Shown: positions 50,763-59,319 of the stretch, one piece after another
Layout of the letters: each line of letters opens with the position of its first letter
Numbering within the stretch: the stretch's first letter is position 1
NCBI RefSeq assembly: GCF_007197645.1
Contig: NZ_VKGK01000004.1
Span: forward strand, 62,001-126,000
Direction: 5' to 3'
DNA from: Shewanella hanedai
GTDB taxonomy: Bacteria; Pseudomonadota; Gammaproteobacteria; Enterobacterales; Shewanellaceae
Length of the DNA: 64,000 bases
Translations under genes and position numbers: made by a program
Notes under the pieces: model-generated
What the model saw: only the letters and a program-made list of their open reading frames with translations
What the model was told of the DNA's origin: nothing
The model's database searches: none

Positions 50763-51061
50763 ATCAGTTCTCAACGTAATGATTGTGCTTAACGCCTCAA
50801 TGAGACACCACTCACGACTACTTTTGAGCAACCTACCATTAGCATTATGAATAAACAATAAGCTATCGGTTGTATCCCTCGAAATTTACAATATGGCCGT
50901 TAAATAGGGGCGAATACTAAGAGGATACAAACAAAGAGCGGAGAGAAAAGACAATACAATCTTACTTTTTGTCTTTTCAGTTACTTCTATCGAGATTCAA
51001 GCTATCTAAGTAACTTGAACCTCCATGATAAATAATGGGGATGAAAATAATGGGATGCCTT

Positions 51062-51457
51062 CTACGACAAAGCCAATAAGTCATGCCCACTTCCCACAGA
51101 GCTGGCAACAGCATTAGCCACAGCGATCAATCTCGCTTTTATCGCCTCTTCAATACCAACGCCCTCCTGAGCCAAATCATCAACAGCAATAAAAGCAATC
51201 GTCGTCTGGTTGCTGCTTTCATAATGATAAGCATAACCCGATTCTACAACCCAGTTATCTTCGCATAAAAGCAGCTTTTTCTCTTCCAATGACCTGAGTA
51301 AAGTAAAATCAAAAGAGAGGATATAATCTTCATTACCGAACCATTCCGCTTTTAGCGCCGTAAAATTGATCCACATCTCCAGCTGGATCAACAACGGCTT
51401 AAGCGAATCTGAAAATTGGCCATCGGCCACTATCGTAATGGGAAATCCTTGCTGCAT
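51062..51457 (-). CDS. Hypothetical protein whose 3' half is duplicated at 41 kb
   Basis: 131 residues, cytoplasmic and acidic: GFPITIVADGQFSDSLKPLL ... AIKARLIAVANAVASSVGSG. No family recognised. The 3' half and about 70 bp downstream recur as a broken copy at 41093-41337, so this gene may mark one border of a duplicated or inserted segment. Confidence 0.6.
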   Translation of the reverse strand: MQQGFPITIVADGQFSDSLKPLLIQLEMWINFTALKAEWFGNEDYILSFDFTLLRSLEEKKLLLCEDNWVVESGYAYHYESSNQTTIAFIAVDDLAQEGVGIEEAIKARLIAVANAVASSVGSGHDLLALS

Positions 51458-52032
51458 ATTTGTCTTTTCCTTAGCTTTGTCGTAAAGAGTAAATCAAGGG
51501 TAGTGAATCATGGGACATTCTAATGATAACGTTAGATTTTGCTATCTAACAACCTCTGATGCAACTACAACAATGATATCTAATACGAACTTGAAATGGG
51601 ACTATCAGATAAAAGCGATTCACCACGGAGTGCACACAGAAGTGCGTAACAAAGGGAAACCTCTACAAAAAGACAGGGCAGCCATTTAACTTAAGTTGAG
51701 TCAGAGTCAGAGCCAGCACCTCTTATTCACAATTATTTGCACTTTTCAGCAACAGTCTTCCGTTAAAACTGAATCATTCTTTTCGCTTTTAAATCCATAT
51801 TTACACTTAATTTAACTGATTGCTTTTTCTTTGCTCTCTTACACATAAACCCACTTTAAAATAAGTGTATTAAAGCAATCTACCTGCTATCTTCGCCGCG
51901 AATTAGTGTCTTATATTAACTCACCATGTGGTTACCTTGGTCCTGATAGGCAACTAAGTTTCTAATCGATACCTTTAATAATTAATGAATTTATCTGCAA
52001 GGATAAATGAATAAAAGAAGAACTAAACCTTG
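51458..52032. other. Upstream region of the chitinase gene
   Basis: 575 bp with no gene seen. Near 51607-51629 it contains ATAAAAGCGATTCACCACGG, almost the same as at 56879-56899. The AT-rich right part holds the presumed chitinase promoter. Confidence 0.4.
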
Positions 52033-55000
52033 ATGAAAATAAATACAATCACTATCGCACTTACCAGCGTGATGTTCAGTGGCTATCTATATGCCACTGA
52101 AGCAATGCTAACGTCTGGTGTTGTCACTTTTGTTCCGGGAGAAACAAAAGCTCAGAACGGAGATATGGTTTCTTATAATGGCGAATGCTTTATTGCCAAA
52201 AACAACCCTGGTGTATGGGAATCCCCAAACGGAAGTTCATGGTTTTGGGATACTGCAGTATGTTCGGGTGAGCCTGAGCCAGAACCTGAACCTGAACCCG
52301 AGCCAGGACCAGATTTAGGCGATATTATTGCTTTTGTTCCAGGTAAAACTCAGGTTGCAAATGGCGTAGTTGTTTCATTTGAAGGCCAATGCTTTATTGC
52401 TAAAAACAATCCTGGTGTATGGGAATCGCCAAGTGCAGATTCATGGTTTTGGGATCTAACTGAATGTTCAAGCGAACCTGGCGAGCCAGAAGCAACCGAA
52501 TTATCGATTCTGTCTCCAGTGGCAGGTCAGCAGCTAAAAGTTGACGCTGCGACGCTAATTCAAGCAAGCATTGACGGTGAATTAGCAGCAAGAGTTGAGT
52601 TTTGGGTGAACGACCAGAAGTTGTCTCAAAAAGCGATTGACCAGAGCCAGACGATTTACTCGCAAAGCTGGACGCCAAATGAAGCAGGCAGCGCAGCGAT
52701 TAACGTGTTTGTATTCGACAAAGACAACCAAAAAATTGAACAGAAATCTGTCTCAGTCACCGTAGAAGCCGATGCTGAAGAAGATTTTACCGCACCTGTG
52801 GTGACATTCATTACACCAACCAGTGGTGCAACTTTCAACGAAATCGATACCGTCTCTATTTCTATTAATGCCACAGATGCTGATGATGATTTAACCACAC
52901 TGCTTGTTACAGCCAATAGCAAACAAATTTGTACATTTGATGGCGCTCAAGTCGCCACATTTGCCTGTGACTGGCTGCCGACTCAAATCGGTAGCGTAAC
53001 ACTAAAAGCTGTCGCCATTGACGCTGAAGGACTGTCTTCAACTGTCAGTGTAAACATCAGCGTTGAAGAGGAAGCCGTTGAGCCGCCAGTAACACCACCA
53101 GGTGAGTTATGTACTGAATTCAATGTTTACCCAGACTGGACGCGTGGTGACCATGCAACAGGTGGTGACATTATGGTGCACAACAACATCGCATACTCTG
53201 CGATTTACTGGACTAAAACCCTTCCAGGTAGTGACGCCTCATGGGCTCTTCACCTCAATTGTGACGGCACTGAGCCAGGTACCGCACCGCTACTTGCGCT
53301 ACAAAACCCGATGGATCCTGTCCGTCTAGAAGTGGCTGGTTGGCCAAATACCTTGGTGGTTGCGAGCCCATCATCGCTAGCACCAGTTACATTGACCATC
53401 AAAACGAGCAGCAGCGAAGCATTAGCTGATTTCGATAAGCTAACAGCGTCTTTCGTGTCAATTATGGAAATGGCTGCACAAGCGGAATCTTCATCCATTA
53501 TCATCAGCAGTGATGTGCTTGATAAAGCCACACAAGATAAAGCCTTATCTTCAGGCAGTATTGCTGTTAAAGAAGCACTAACCACAGCGATGGATATCAC
53601 TGGCAATAGCATTGACATTGATGACATCAACGCGCTTAGCAACGACGTGAAAGGCTGGGCTCAAGCTCACCACCTCATCATTGCTACCCTAGCGCCACAA
53701 GCAAGCTACGGTTGGTCTTTAAGCATTGGTGACTTTGCTTTCGATACGCATTCTGGTCGACAGTCTGTTTGGGATGAAGCATCGGTATTCACAGCCGATC
53801 TACTGGACAAGCTTGAATTATATAAAGCTGACGCTGCAAACAAAGCTGACTTTGTTGCCTTCACTAAATCAAGCTCAACAGCAGCCTTGTCAAATGAGCA
53901 ATGGCACAATGCGCTAGAGTACGTGAAGCAAGTTACTGACTTTGTTAACACACCTGCAATGCTAGACAAGATCCCAACTAAGCAAGCCGCTCGTTACTTC
54001 ATGGGTGACAAGACCAGCAAATCGCAAATTCGTAAAGCGGCATTCAGTAACGTATTTGCTATTTTGTTTGACAAAGACACTGCAGAATTGACAAGTAAAA
54101 TTGAGCATTACCAAGCAGCTAAAATGCCACTCTACTATGTAGGTAAAACAACAGAAAGCGGCAATCTAACGGTTATTGAAGCATTAAACCGTGAGTTAGC
54201 GAACGCTGCAGATGCAATGAACAACACTGCATTTTTGTATGAAACGCCTCAATCACAATGGGTTCCGTCTACTGTTTACAAGTGGGCTGACTTCATGAAG
54301 GGCTTAAATGCAATGCATAACGTCGGTGTAGCTGGTAACAAGTTCTGGCTACTAGATGAAAGCCTTGATGATGCAACCAACATCAAATATGCAAAAGTGG
54401 CAATTGCAGCCTTCTTAGCACAAAGTATGCAAGAGACCATTCGCTACAATGCTTGTGATGAGAATAACTGGGCTGAAATTAAATATGGCGCAGCTACAGA
54501 TTACCCAATGTCAGCGAGCTGTGGTCAACTTGGCCAGAAGTACGCAGATTACGGTGTGAACGCTGAGTCTGGTTTAGATTACGCTTACTCTTGTCCTCGT
54601 GATGATAAAATGGAAGTAAGTGCCTTTACTCATGCTAAATGGTATGGCGCTCCAGCTCCTGTTTTCGCAGCACCAAATGCAGTACTTGAAGAACGTGGCT
54701 TACTGGTTAACGGTAGCGTTGGCCGTTGGACTAACAGCGGTCACTGTAATGACGTACCCACATCAGTAGATACATCTAAGCAAGTATGGGAACGTGACGA
54801 ATGTAAAACTTACGTTGACCAAAAAGCAGGTTCGTTTATTTGGGATGGCAGCAGCCAAGAAGACGTGCAAGGTTGTGGTTGGTGGGGTCGTGGTGTAATT
54901 CAAACTACCGGACGTCAAAACTTCGGTACGCTTAACCATTACTTAGGTCGTTCACATGTTGATCCTGAGACAATTGGTAAAACAATTGATGGTGTTACTG

Positions 55001-55362
55001 TTGAAGCACCACCTGAGAACCCGTTATACGCAGATCTAGATTTCTGTTCGAACCCAGGTCTAATTTGTAGCTCTGAAGAAAACAAAGAGATCAAGTGGAT
55101 TGCAGGTCTGTTCTACTGGGTAACCTCAGTACAAGCATACCCTGACGAAACAGGTCAATACGGTAACTGGAACTACCATGAAGAACTTAAAAAGTATGTT
55201 GATGGTGGCATGAAAGGTACAGACTTTATTGATGACGTATCTGGTATTGTTAACCGTGGTTGTCCTGATTTAACCTGTTCAACGGGTGACGTTCACAACG
55301 TGAAAGAGCGCCGTGAGAACTTTAAGTTAGTACTAGAACAGCTAGGTCTTACTCCGCAATAA
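52033..55362 (+). CDS. Secreted modular GH19 chitinase
   Basis: 1109 residues from the ATG at 52033 (a TTG one codon earlier is possible). Signal peptide, then two CBM5/12-type chitin-binding modules (about 29-84 and 97-152, both with NGECFIAKNNPGVWES-like cores), a Pro/Glu linker, two Ig-like domains (about 165-250 and 262-355), a third CBM5/12-like module (about 363-415) and a GH19 domain (about 745-1109). The GH19 part shows AAFLAQSMQETIRYN with the catalytic Glu and CGWWGRGVIQTTGRQNFGTL. GH19 enzymes cut chitin with inversion. A large unassigned region (415-700) links the modules. Confidence 0.88.
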   Translation: MKINTITIALTSVMFSGYLYATEAMLTSGVVTFVPGETKAQNGDMVSYNGECFIAKNNPGVWESPNGSSWFWDTAVCSGEPEPEPEPEPEPGPDLGDIIAFVPGKTQVANGVVVSFEGQCFIAKNNPGVWESPSADSWFWDLTECSSEPGEPEATELSILSPVAGQQLKVDAATLIQASIDGELAARVEFWVNDQKLSQKAIDQSQTIYSQSWTPNEAGSAAINVFVFDKDNQKIEQKSVSVTVEADAEEDFTAPVVTFITPTSGATFNEIDTVSISINATDADDDLTTLLVTANSKQICTFDGAQVATFACDWLPTQIGSVTLKAVAIDAEGLSSTVSVNISVEEEAVEPPVTPPGELCTEFNVYPDWTRGDHATGGDIMVHNNIAYSAIYWTKTLPGSDASWALHLNCDGTEPGTAPLLALQNPMDPVRLEVAGWPNTLVVASPSSLAPVTLTIKTSSSEALADFDKLTASFVSIMEMAAQAESSSIIISSDVLDKATQDKALSSGSIAVKEALTTAMDITGNSIDIDDINALSNDVKGWAQAHHLIIATLAPQASYGWSLSIGDFAFDTHSGRQSVWDEASVFTADLLDKLELYKADAANKADFVAFTKSSSTAALSNEQWHNALEYVKQVTDFVNTPAMLDKIPTKQAARYFMGDKTSKSQIRKAAFSNVFAILFDKDTAELTSKIEHYQAAKMPLYYVGKTTESGNLTVIEALNRELANAADAMNNTAFLYETPQSQWVPSTVYKWADFMKGLNAMHNVGVAGNKFWLLDESLDDATNIKYAKVAIAAFLAQSMQETIRYNACDENNWAEIKYGAATDYPMSASCGQLGQKYADYGVNAESGLDYAYSCPRDDKMEVSAFTHAKWYGAPAPVFAAPNAVLEERGLLVNGSVGRWTNSGHCNDVPTSVDTSKQVWERDECKTYVDQKAGSFIWDGSSQEDVQGCGWWGRGVIQTTGRQNFGTLNHYLGRSHVDPETIGKTIDGVTVEAPPENPLYADLDFCSNPGLICSSEENKEIKWIAGLFYWVTSVQAYPDETGQYGNWNYHEELKKYVDGGMKGTDFIDDVSGIVNRGCPDLTCSTGDVHNVKERRENFKLVLEQLGLTPQ

Positions 55363-55401
55363 GCGCTTAGACATCACTTCCTTGTTAAAAACAATGTAAA
55401 A

Positions 55402-55435
55402 ACAAAGCCAGTCAGTGCAAACTGACTGGCTTTGT
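55402..55435 (+). terminator. Terminator hairpin after the chitinase gene
   Basis: Perfect 15-bp arms ACAAAGCCAGTCAGT (55402-55416) and ACTGACTGGCTTTGT (55421-55435), loop GCAA. No long U-tail. Confidence 0.8.
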
Positions 55436-55453
55436 CCTGAATAAATAGTGCTT

Positions 55454-55478
55454 AATAGGATCAGAGTCTGACCCTATT
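55454..55478. repeat. Imperfect palindrome of the AATAGG-TCAGA type
   Basis: AATAGGATCAGA-G-TCTGACCCTATT, one mismatch. Similar palindromes (AATAGGGTCAGA...) are, as I recall, dispersed in gammaproteobacterial genomes and linked to REP-type elements. It may also help to stop transcription. Confidence 0.5.
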
Positions 55479-55543
55479 TACTCAGTTCACGATCCAAATA
55501 CGTAACGCTACTAACAAAGGTACGACTATCGGAAATGATAAGT

Positions 55544-56440
55544 TTACGAAAGTGTATTTATTTCCGTTAACTCTTTGAATTGTTCTAGTAATGAACGCTG
55601 TTGTTCCGTTATATCCTGCGGAATTTCCACTTTAATTTTCACAAACAGATCACCAGTAGCTCCCTTACGATCCGTAACACCTTTACCCTTTATTTTGAAC
55701 TTACGCCCCGGTTGAGTCCCTGAAGGCACTTTAAGCTTAAAGCGCTTATCCAATACGTTAACTTCAATCTCTCCACCCAGTGCCGCCATCACCATATCGA
55801 CGCCCGTAGTATAAATGAGGTCGTTGTTTTCGCGTTCAAGAAACGCATGTTCGCGGGTTGCAATGACAAGCAATAGATCACCTGCGGCTCCACCATGCAC
55901 GCCTGCACTACCTTTGCCAGTGAAACGTATTTTTTCACCGTCTTTAATACCTGCAGGGATCTTAACCTTTATCTTTTTAGTTTCTCCATTAACCGGTAAT
56001 TCAACTACAGTCTCTGCACCTTGCACTGCATCAACAAAGTCCACAGTGAACACAAACTCTTTATCTTGCCCTTTTTGAGCTCGACTTTGTCCGCCTCTTG
56101 ATTGAGAGAAAATATCATCAAAATCAAAACCACCAAAACCTTGACCACCAAATCCACGTTCACGCTGACTAAATCCGCCACCGTACGCGTCGTTAAATCC
56201 ACCTTGGCCATTGTTTTCAATCCCTGCATGACCAAACTCATCATATTTACGACGCTTGTCAGTATCGGTCAGAATTTCATACGCTTCTTTAGCATTTTTA
56301 AATTTAGTCTCTGACACTGCGTCACCAGGATTTTTATCTGGATGGTATTTCATCGCCAACTTTTTGTAGGCTTTTTTTATCTCTTGATTTGAGGAGGCTT
56401 TTGAAACACCTAGCACGCTGTAATAATCTTGTTTAGACAT
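55544..56440 (-). CDS. DnaJ-type co-chaperone without zinc finger (CbpA-like)
   Basis: 298 residues. J domain at residues 1-70 (DYYSVLGVSKASSNQEIKKA ... YHPDKNPGD with the HPD tripeptide), then a Gly/Phe-rich linker (about 75-120) and the DnaJ C-terminal beta domains I and II (about 125-290). The Cys-rich zinc finger is absent, so it is a type II J protein such as CbpA or the DnaJ-like class. It stimulates DnaK. The usual chaperone modulator cbpM is not seen nearby. Confidence 0.9.
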   Translation of the reverse strand: MSKQDYYSVLGVSKASSNQEIKKAYKKLAMKYHPDKNPGDAVSETKFKNAKEAYEILTDTDKRRKYDEFGHAGIENNGQGGFNDAYGGGFSQRERGFGGQGFGGFDFDDIFSQSRGGQSRAQKGQDKEFVFTVDFVDAVQGAETVVELPVNGETKKIKVKIPAGIKDGEKIRFTGKGSAGVHGGAAGDLLLVIATREHAFLERENNDLIYTTGVDMVMAALGGEIEVNVLDKRFKLKVPSGTQPGRKFKIKGKGVTDRKGATGDLFVKIKVEIPQDITEQQRSLLEQFKELTEINTLS

Positions 56441-56531
56441 GCTAAACCCTCATAATGTATATCGAAAAAAGGGCCATGAGTTTATCTGTGCCCTAAAAAG
56501 TAACAAGCTTGAGTATCTGCCCAAGCTTGTC

Positions 56532-56798
56532 TATACCCAAGCCACCTCAAGATGCTCGTTTCAGAGCCCCCGTAGGATAGCTGAACAAGGCAGTGATTGA
56601 GGATAATGGTTATTCCCTTATTAATATCACTAACATAGTGCAGGTATTCTACGGGAACTCCCAAAGGGCACGGCGAGAAGCAACATGTTTCTGCGTTATG
56701 AAAAAGTGAATTAGAATAACTAGTCCAACTATTTCATGCCTTGAACTCTGTCACTTCTCGACATGCTGAATCCTGCATCTTGAAGTAGCTTGGGTATA
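56532..56798. mobile_element. MITE-like element with 24-bp inverted repeats
   Basis: Left end TATACCCAAGCCACCTCAAG (continuing ATGC to 56555), right end GCATCTTGAAGTAGCTTGGGTATA from 56775 to 56798: 24-bp ends with two mismatches. The 219 bp inside encode no protein. A mini-copy is at 62281-62338. Sequences of this kind recur in Shewanella and Vibrio (from memory). Confidence 0.75.
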
Positions 56799-57325
56799 CT
56801 CGCGCTATTATAATCCAAAAAGCCATTGCCACCCATCAATAATCAATGGCAACATTAGAGACTGACAGGGCTGTCAGATAAAAGCGATTTACCACGGAGA
56901 ACACAGAGGGCAACGGAGAGGAGCAAAAGACAGAGAAGAGATAAAACCGCCAGAGCAAAAAGCTGGCTAAAGCCATTGAGTTAGTATTTCTCTCCAATTA
57001 TCAAAATAAGTCAGTACAAACCCTTATATTTCAGTGAACTAGATCAATACACATTGAATCCTATAGATTTAGTAGGTTATTGTTTGCAGTTAGGGAATAC
57101 TGGCAACTAGAAGCTCTTAAGAAAGAGTTAGAACAGCCATTCAAGCGAATGAAGGCAAGCAACCGAACCAATCTTCCCCTCCTGTTTTTCACACTAATAG
57201 CCGTGAGAGTGTGCCCCAAAAAACACCTAATTAGTTTGGTTTAATTGTGGGTGTCTTAGTTAATTTGTTGGCTTAGCCATTTAATATGGCTGGCTCTGTT
57301 TATGGTCTTTTATCAATGACCGCAC
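56799..57325. other. Intergenic region right of the MITE
   Basis: 527 bp, no ORF called. Contains GCCATTG...CAATGGC (56821-56850), the AAAAGCGATTTACCACGGAG segment shared with 51.6 kb (56881-56899), and a stretch 57230-57300 with weak repeats. It may be debris of older insertions. Confidence 0.35.
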
Positions 57326-57982
57326 TCATCTAGCAATACACCTGACTTCAAAACTCACATAATAACTATCAGCCTCAAAATCTGCTTTAGCATCGCAGGT
57401 AAATACTCGATGCTTCCAACGCCAGCGCGCATATCCATACTGAAGTCCTTGAAGAGACTTATCTTTTAATCCAAGCTCCATTAAACGACTATTTATATCA
57501 TCAAATGATATATTAAAAAAAAAGCTTCTATGAGCGTCAAGCCAATTGCTTTTCAAAGTCGATGATTTGTAGATTATTTCACCTACGCCATTAGCAAACT
57601 TTGCACTAATCGTATGTTTGTTATTTGAATAGCTATTATCTAAAGAGGGGTCTCCATCGAAAGCTTGAAAAAAGTTTGCAGGCTTATTCGTAAGAATGTA
57701 ATTCTGCTCCAACCTATCTAAGTTCATGGTTACAATTTGGTTACGACCTATAAACTCCAATGCATCTTTGGCCGTTCTAACACGATTAGGCGTATTCGTT
57801 AATAATACGGTTGGGTTAATATCTGGCTTAGTTTGAGGTGCTGTTACTGTTTGATGCTCTTTCCTTTCACAAGGCATATCAGTAAAAATGGCTTTCCCTG
57901 AACTATCTGTACATTGGTAAATATCAGCTAAAGCACAAAAACTTTGAAATGTGACAAACAGAACGATTAATAGTTTTACCAT
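57326..57982 (-). CDS. DUF4124-domain secreted protein (second of a pair)
   Basis: 218 residues. Signal peptide (to about residue 19, CALA), then the DUF4124 motif DIYQCTDSSGKAIFTDMPCE with two Cys, a low-complexity linker and a C-terminal domain with Cys in FTCDAKADFEAD and FEVRCIAR. DUF4124 proteins are exported small proteins of unknown role in gammaproteobacteria. It starts 2 bp after the stop of the preceding DUF4124 gene, so the two are coupled. Confidence 0.8.
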   Translation of the reverse strand: MVKLLIVLFVTFQSFCALADIYQCTDSSGKAIFTDMPCERKEHQTVTAPQTKPDINPTVLLTNTPNRVRTAKDALEFIGRNQIVTMNLDRLEQNYILTNKPANFFQAFDGDPSLDNSYSNNKHTISAKFANGVGEIIYKSSTLKSNWLDAHRSFFFNISFDDINSRLMELGLKDKSLQGLQYGYARWRWKHRVFTCDAKADFEADSYYVSFEVRCIAR

Positions 57983-57984
57983 GG

Positions 57985-58539
57985 TTAATACGCTCCTGCA
58001 TTGAGAATTCTAATTTGTTCAGCGTTATAATCGATATAACATTGTTGTAGTGCTATTTGAACAGTCAAAAAATTAACGATCTTAGTCACTTCTTCTCTTT
58101 CATTTTGAAAAGCACTGTCAAGTCGTAACATCGAATTTTTCAACTGCTCTTTCAGTGCCACTTGCTCACGAACCTTCTCACTCCCCTCTCGTTCATAAGA
58201 CATAATGCGCAATCCTTTTGAATAAGGATCTTTAATTAGGTCAGTCCGTTGGCCGATGCTCTCACCATCGCAATAGTAGATCTTTAAAAATGATTTTAAT
58301 TTGAGTTTAAATCTATCCTCAATATCTTTTTCGTCGCGAATGGCCAATTCTTGCTTCTTTTTATCTGCTTTAGAGGCATCTGTTTTGTAACTTCCTACTA
58401 TTGCCCCCTGTCCTTGTAAAGGCTGATCTGAATAATGAACCTTGCCAGTTTCATCAACCCATTTATAAATATCTTGAGCAGAAACGGTACAAATTGGCAG
58501 AAGTATAAAAATAAATAGTATAAATTTAGACAATTCCAT
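57985..58539 (-). CDS. DUF4124-domain secreted protein (first of a pair)
   Basis: 184 residues. Signal peptide (ILFIFILLPICTVSAQ), then DIYKWVDETGKVHYSDQPLQ, the DUF4124 motif, followed by a long charged coiled-coil-like region (about 50-175) with two Cys. No obvious enzyme. Paired with the downstream DUF4124 gene, which suggests a joint periplasmic role (inference). Confidence 0.8.
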   Translation of the reverse strand: MELSKFILFIFILLPICTVSAQDIYKWVDETGKVHYSDQPLQGQGAIVGSYKTDASKADKKKQELAIRDEKDIEDRFKLKLKSFLKIYYCDGESIGQRTDLIKDPYSKGLRIMSYEREGSEKVREQVALKEQLKNSMLRLDSAFQNEREEVTKIVNFLTVQIALQQCYIDYNAEQIRILNAGAY

Positions 58540-58972
58540 GTCCTTTTAAAAATAGAGTAAAGTGATTAATTTAAAAAATCGAAGTACTGCAAGTAATTCT
58601 GATCAGCCTAGAAAAACAAGACCTAAGTCGTCTTATCATCAAAAAGAGCAAAAAAACATAAAGGCAACATTAAGCCTACCGTCCATCAACATGGAAGTCC
58701 ACGATAAAACCTGTTTAGATAAAAAGATGGGACAGCCACATCTTTTGTCTTTAAAGCTATCTAATACTAGGCTTTAAGTTATCTTGACTCAGCTTGGTAT
58801 GGGATAGTTTTATGACTTCAGCTCGCCGAACACTAATCGAAGCAGAAACAACTCCACTCTATCACTTTATTAATCGTTTTATTAGAATGACTTACCTCTA
58901 CGGTGAAGATAATATGACGGGGGAGAGTTTCGAGTGATAAATATGGGCAGAGTAAGGTTTACATCCACCCAC
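58540..58972. other. Intergenic region upstream of the DUF4124 pair
   Basis: 433 bp. A 71-codon frame on the plus strand (58562-58777) is Lys- and Ser-rich and looks random, so it is not called. The stretch should hold the promoter of the DUF4124 pair. Confidence 0.35.
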
Positions 58973-59002
58973 AAAAAAGCGAACCAATCGGTTCGCTTTT
59001 TT
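58973..59002. terminator. Bidirectional terminator, distal copy behind gcvP
   Basis: AAAAAAGCGAACC (58973-58985) and GGTTCGCTTTTTT (58990-59002): perfect 13-bp arms with A and U tracts, loop of 4. Works in both directions. Confidence 0.9.
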
Positions 59003-59050
59003 AATGCTTTTAAATCTCACAGCCCGATGAAATCATTGAAGCCATAATTG

Positions 59051-59115
59051 CGTTGCTGGCGATGATAAGACAATGAAGTTTGACGTTTTCGCCGTGGAGT
59101 TGACTCCAGTCAAAC
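59051..59115. repeat. Copy 1 of a 65-bp repeat downstream of gcvP
   Basis: About 45 of 65 bases match 59206-59270, including TAAGACAA, TCGCCG and GGAGTTGACT. The two copies each follow a terminator hairpin, so the whole module (hairpin plus unit) is duplicated. Confidence 0.55.
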
Positions 59116-59165
59116 TCTTTATTTCGAGACCTACGAAAACAGACCTGAGCCTTATTCTCACCCAA

Positions 59166-59192
59166 TAAAAAACGCACCACTAAGGGTGCGTT
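59166..59192 (-). terminator. Rho-independent terminator, proximal copy behind gcvP
   Basis: AACGCACC (59171-59178) and GGTGCGTT (59185-59192) with the A-tract at 59166-59172, which is a U-tail on the minus strand, about 130 bp past the gcvP stop. Confidence 0.8.
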
Positions 59193-59205
59193 CTAATCAA
59201 ATGAC

Positions 59206-59270
59206 GTTACTGCCGACGGTAAGACAAGGAAGCCGATGGTTATCGCCGCGGAGTTGACTGTTGTCAATGA
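59206..59270. repeat. Copy 2 of the 65-bp repeat downstream of gcvP
   Basis: Partner of 59051-59115. Copy 2 is followed by GAAGCCGTATTACCGAGGTT and the gcvP stop region. Confidence 0.55.
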
Positions 59271-59319
59271 GCAGCGAAAACCGGAGGCTGAAGCCGTATT
59301 ACCGAGGTTAAGTAGTCAT

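Noticed and set aside
52269-52310. Repeated GAGCCT-type sequence as a DNA repeat element
   Set aside because: It encodes a Pro-Glu linker between chitin-binding modules, a normal low-complexity coding stretch.
58562-58777. Plus-strand frame of 71 codons before the gcv locus
   Set aside because: Lys/Ser/Asn-rich without domain features or a convincing ribosome binding site; looks like AT-rich noise.
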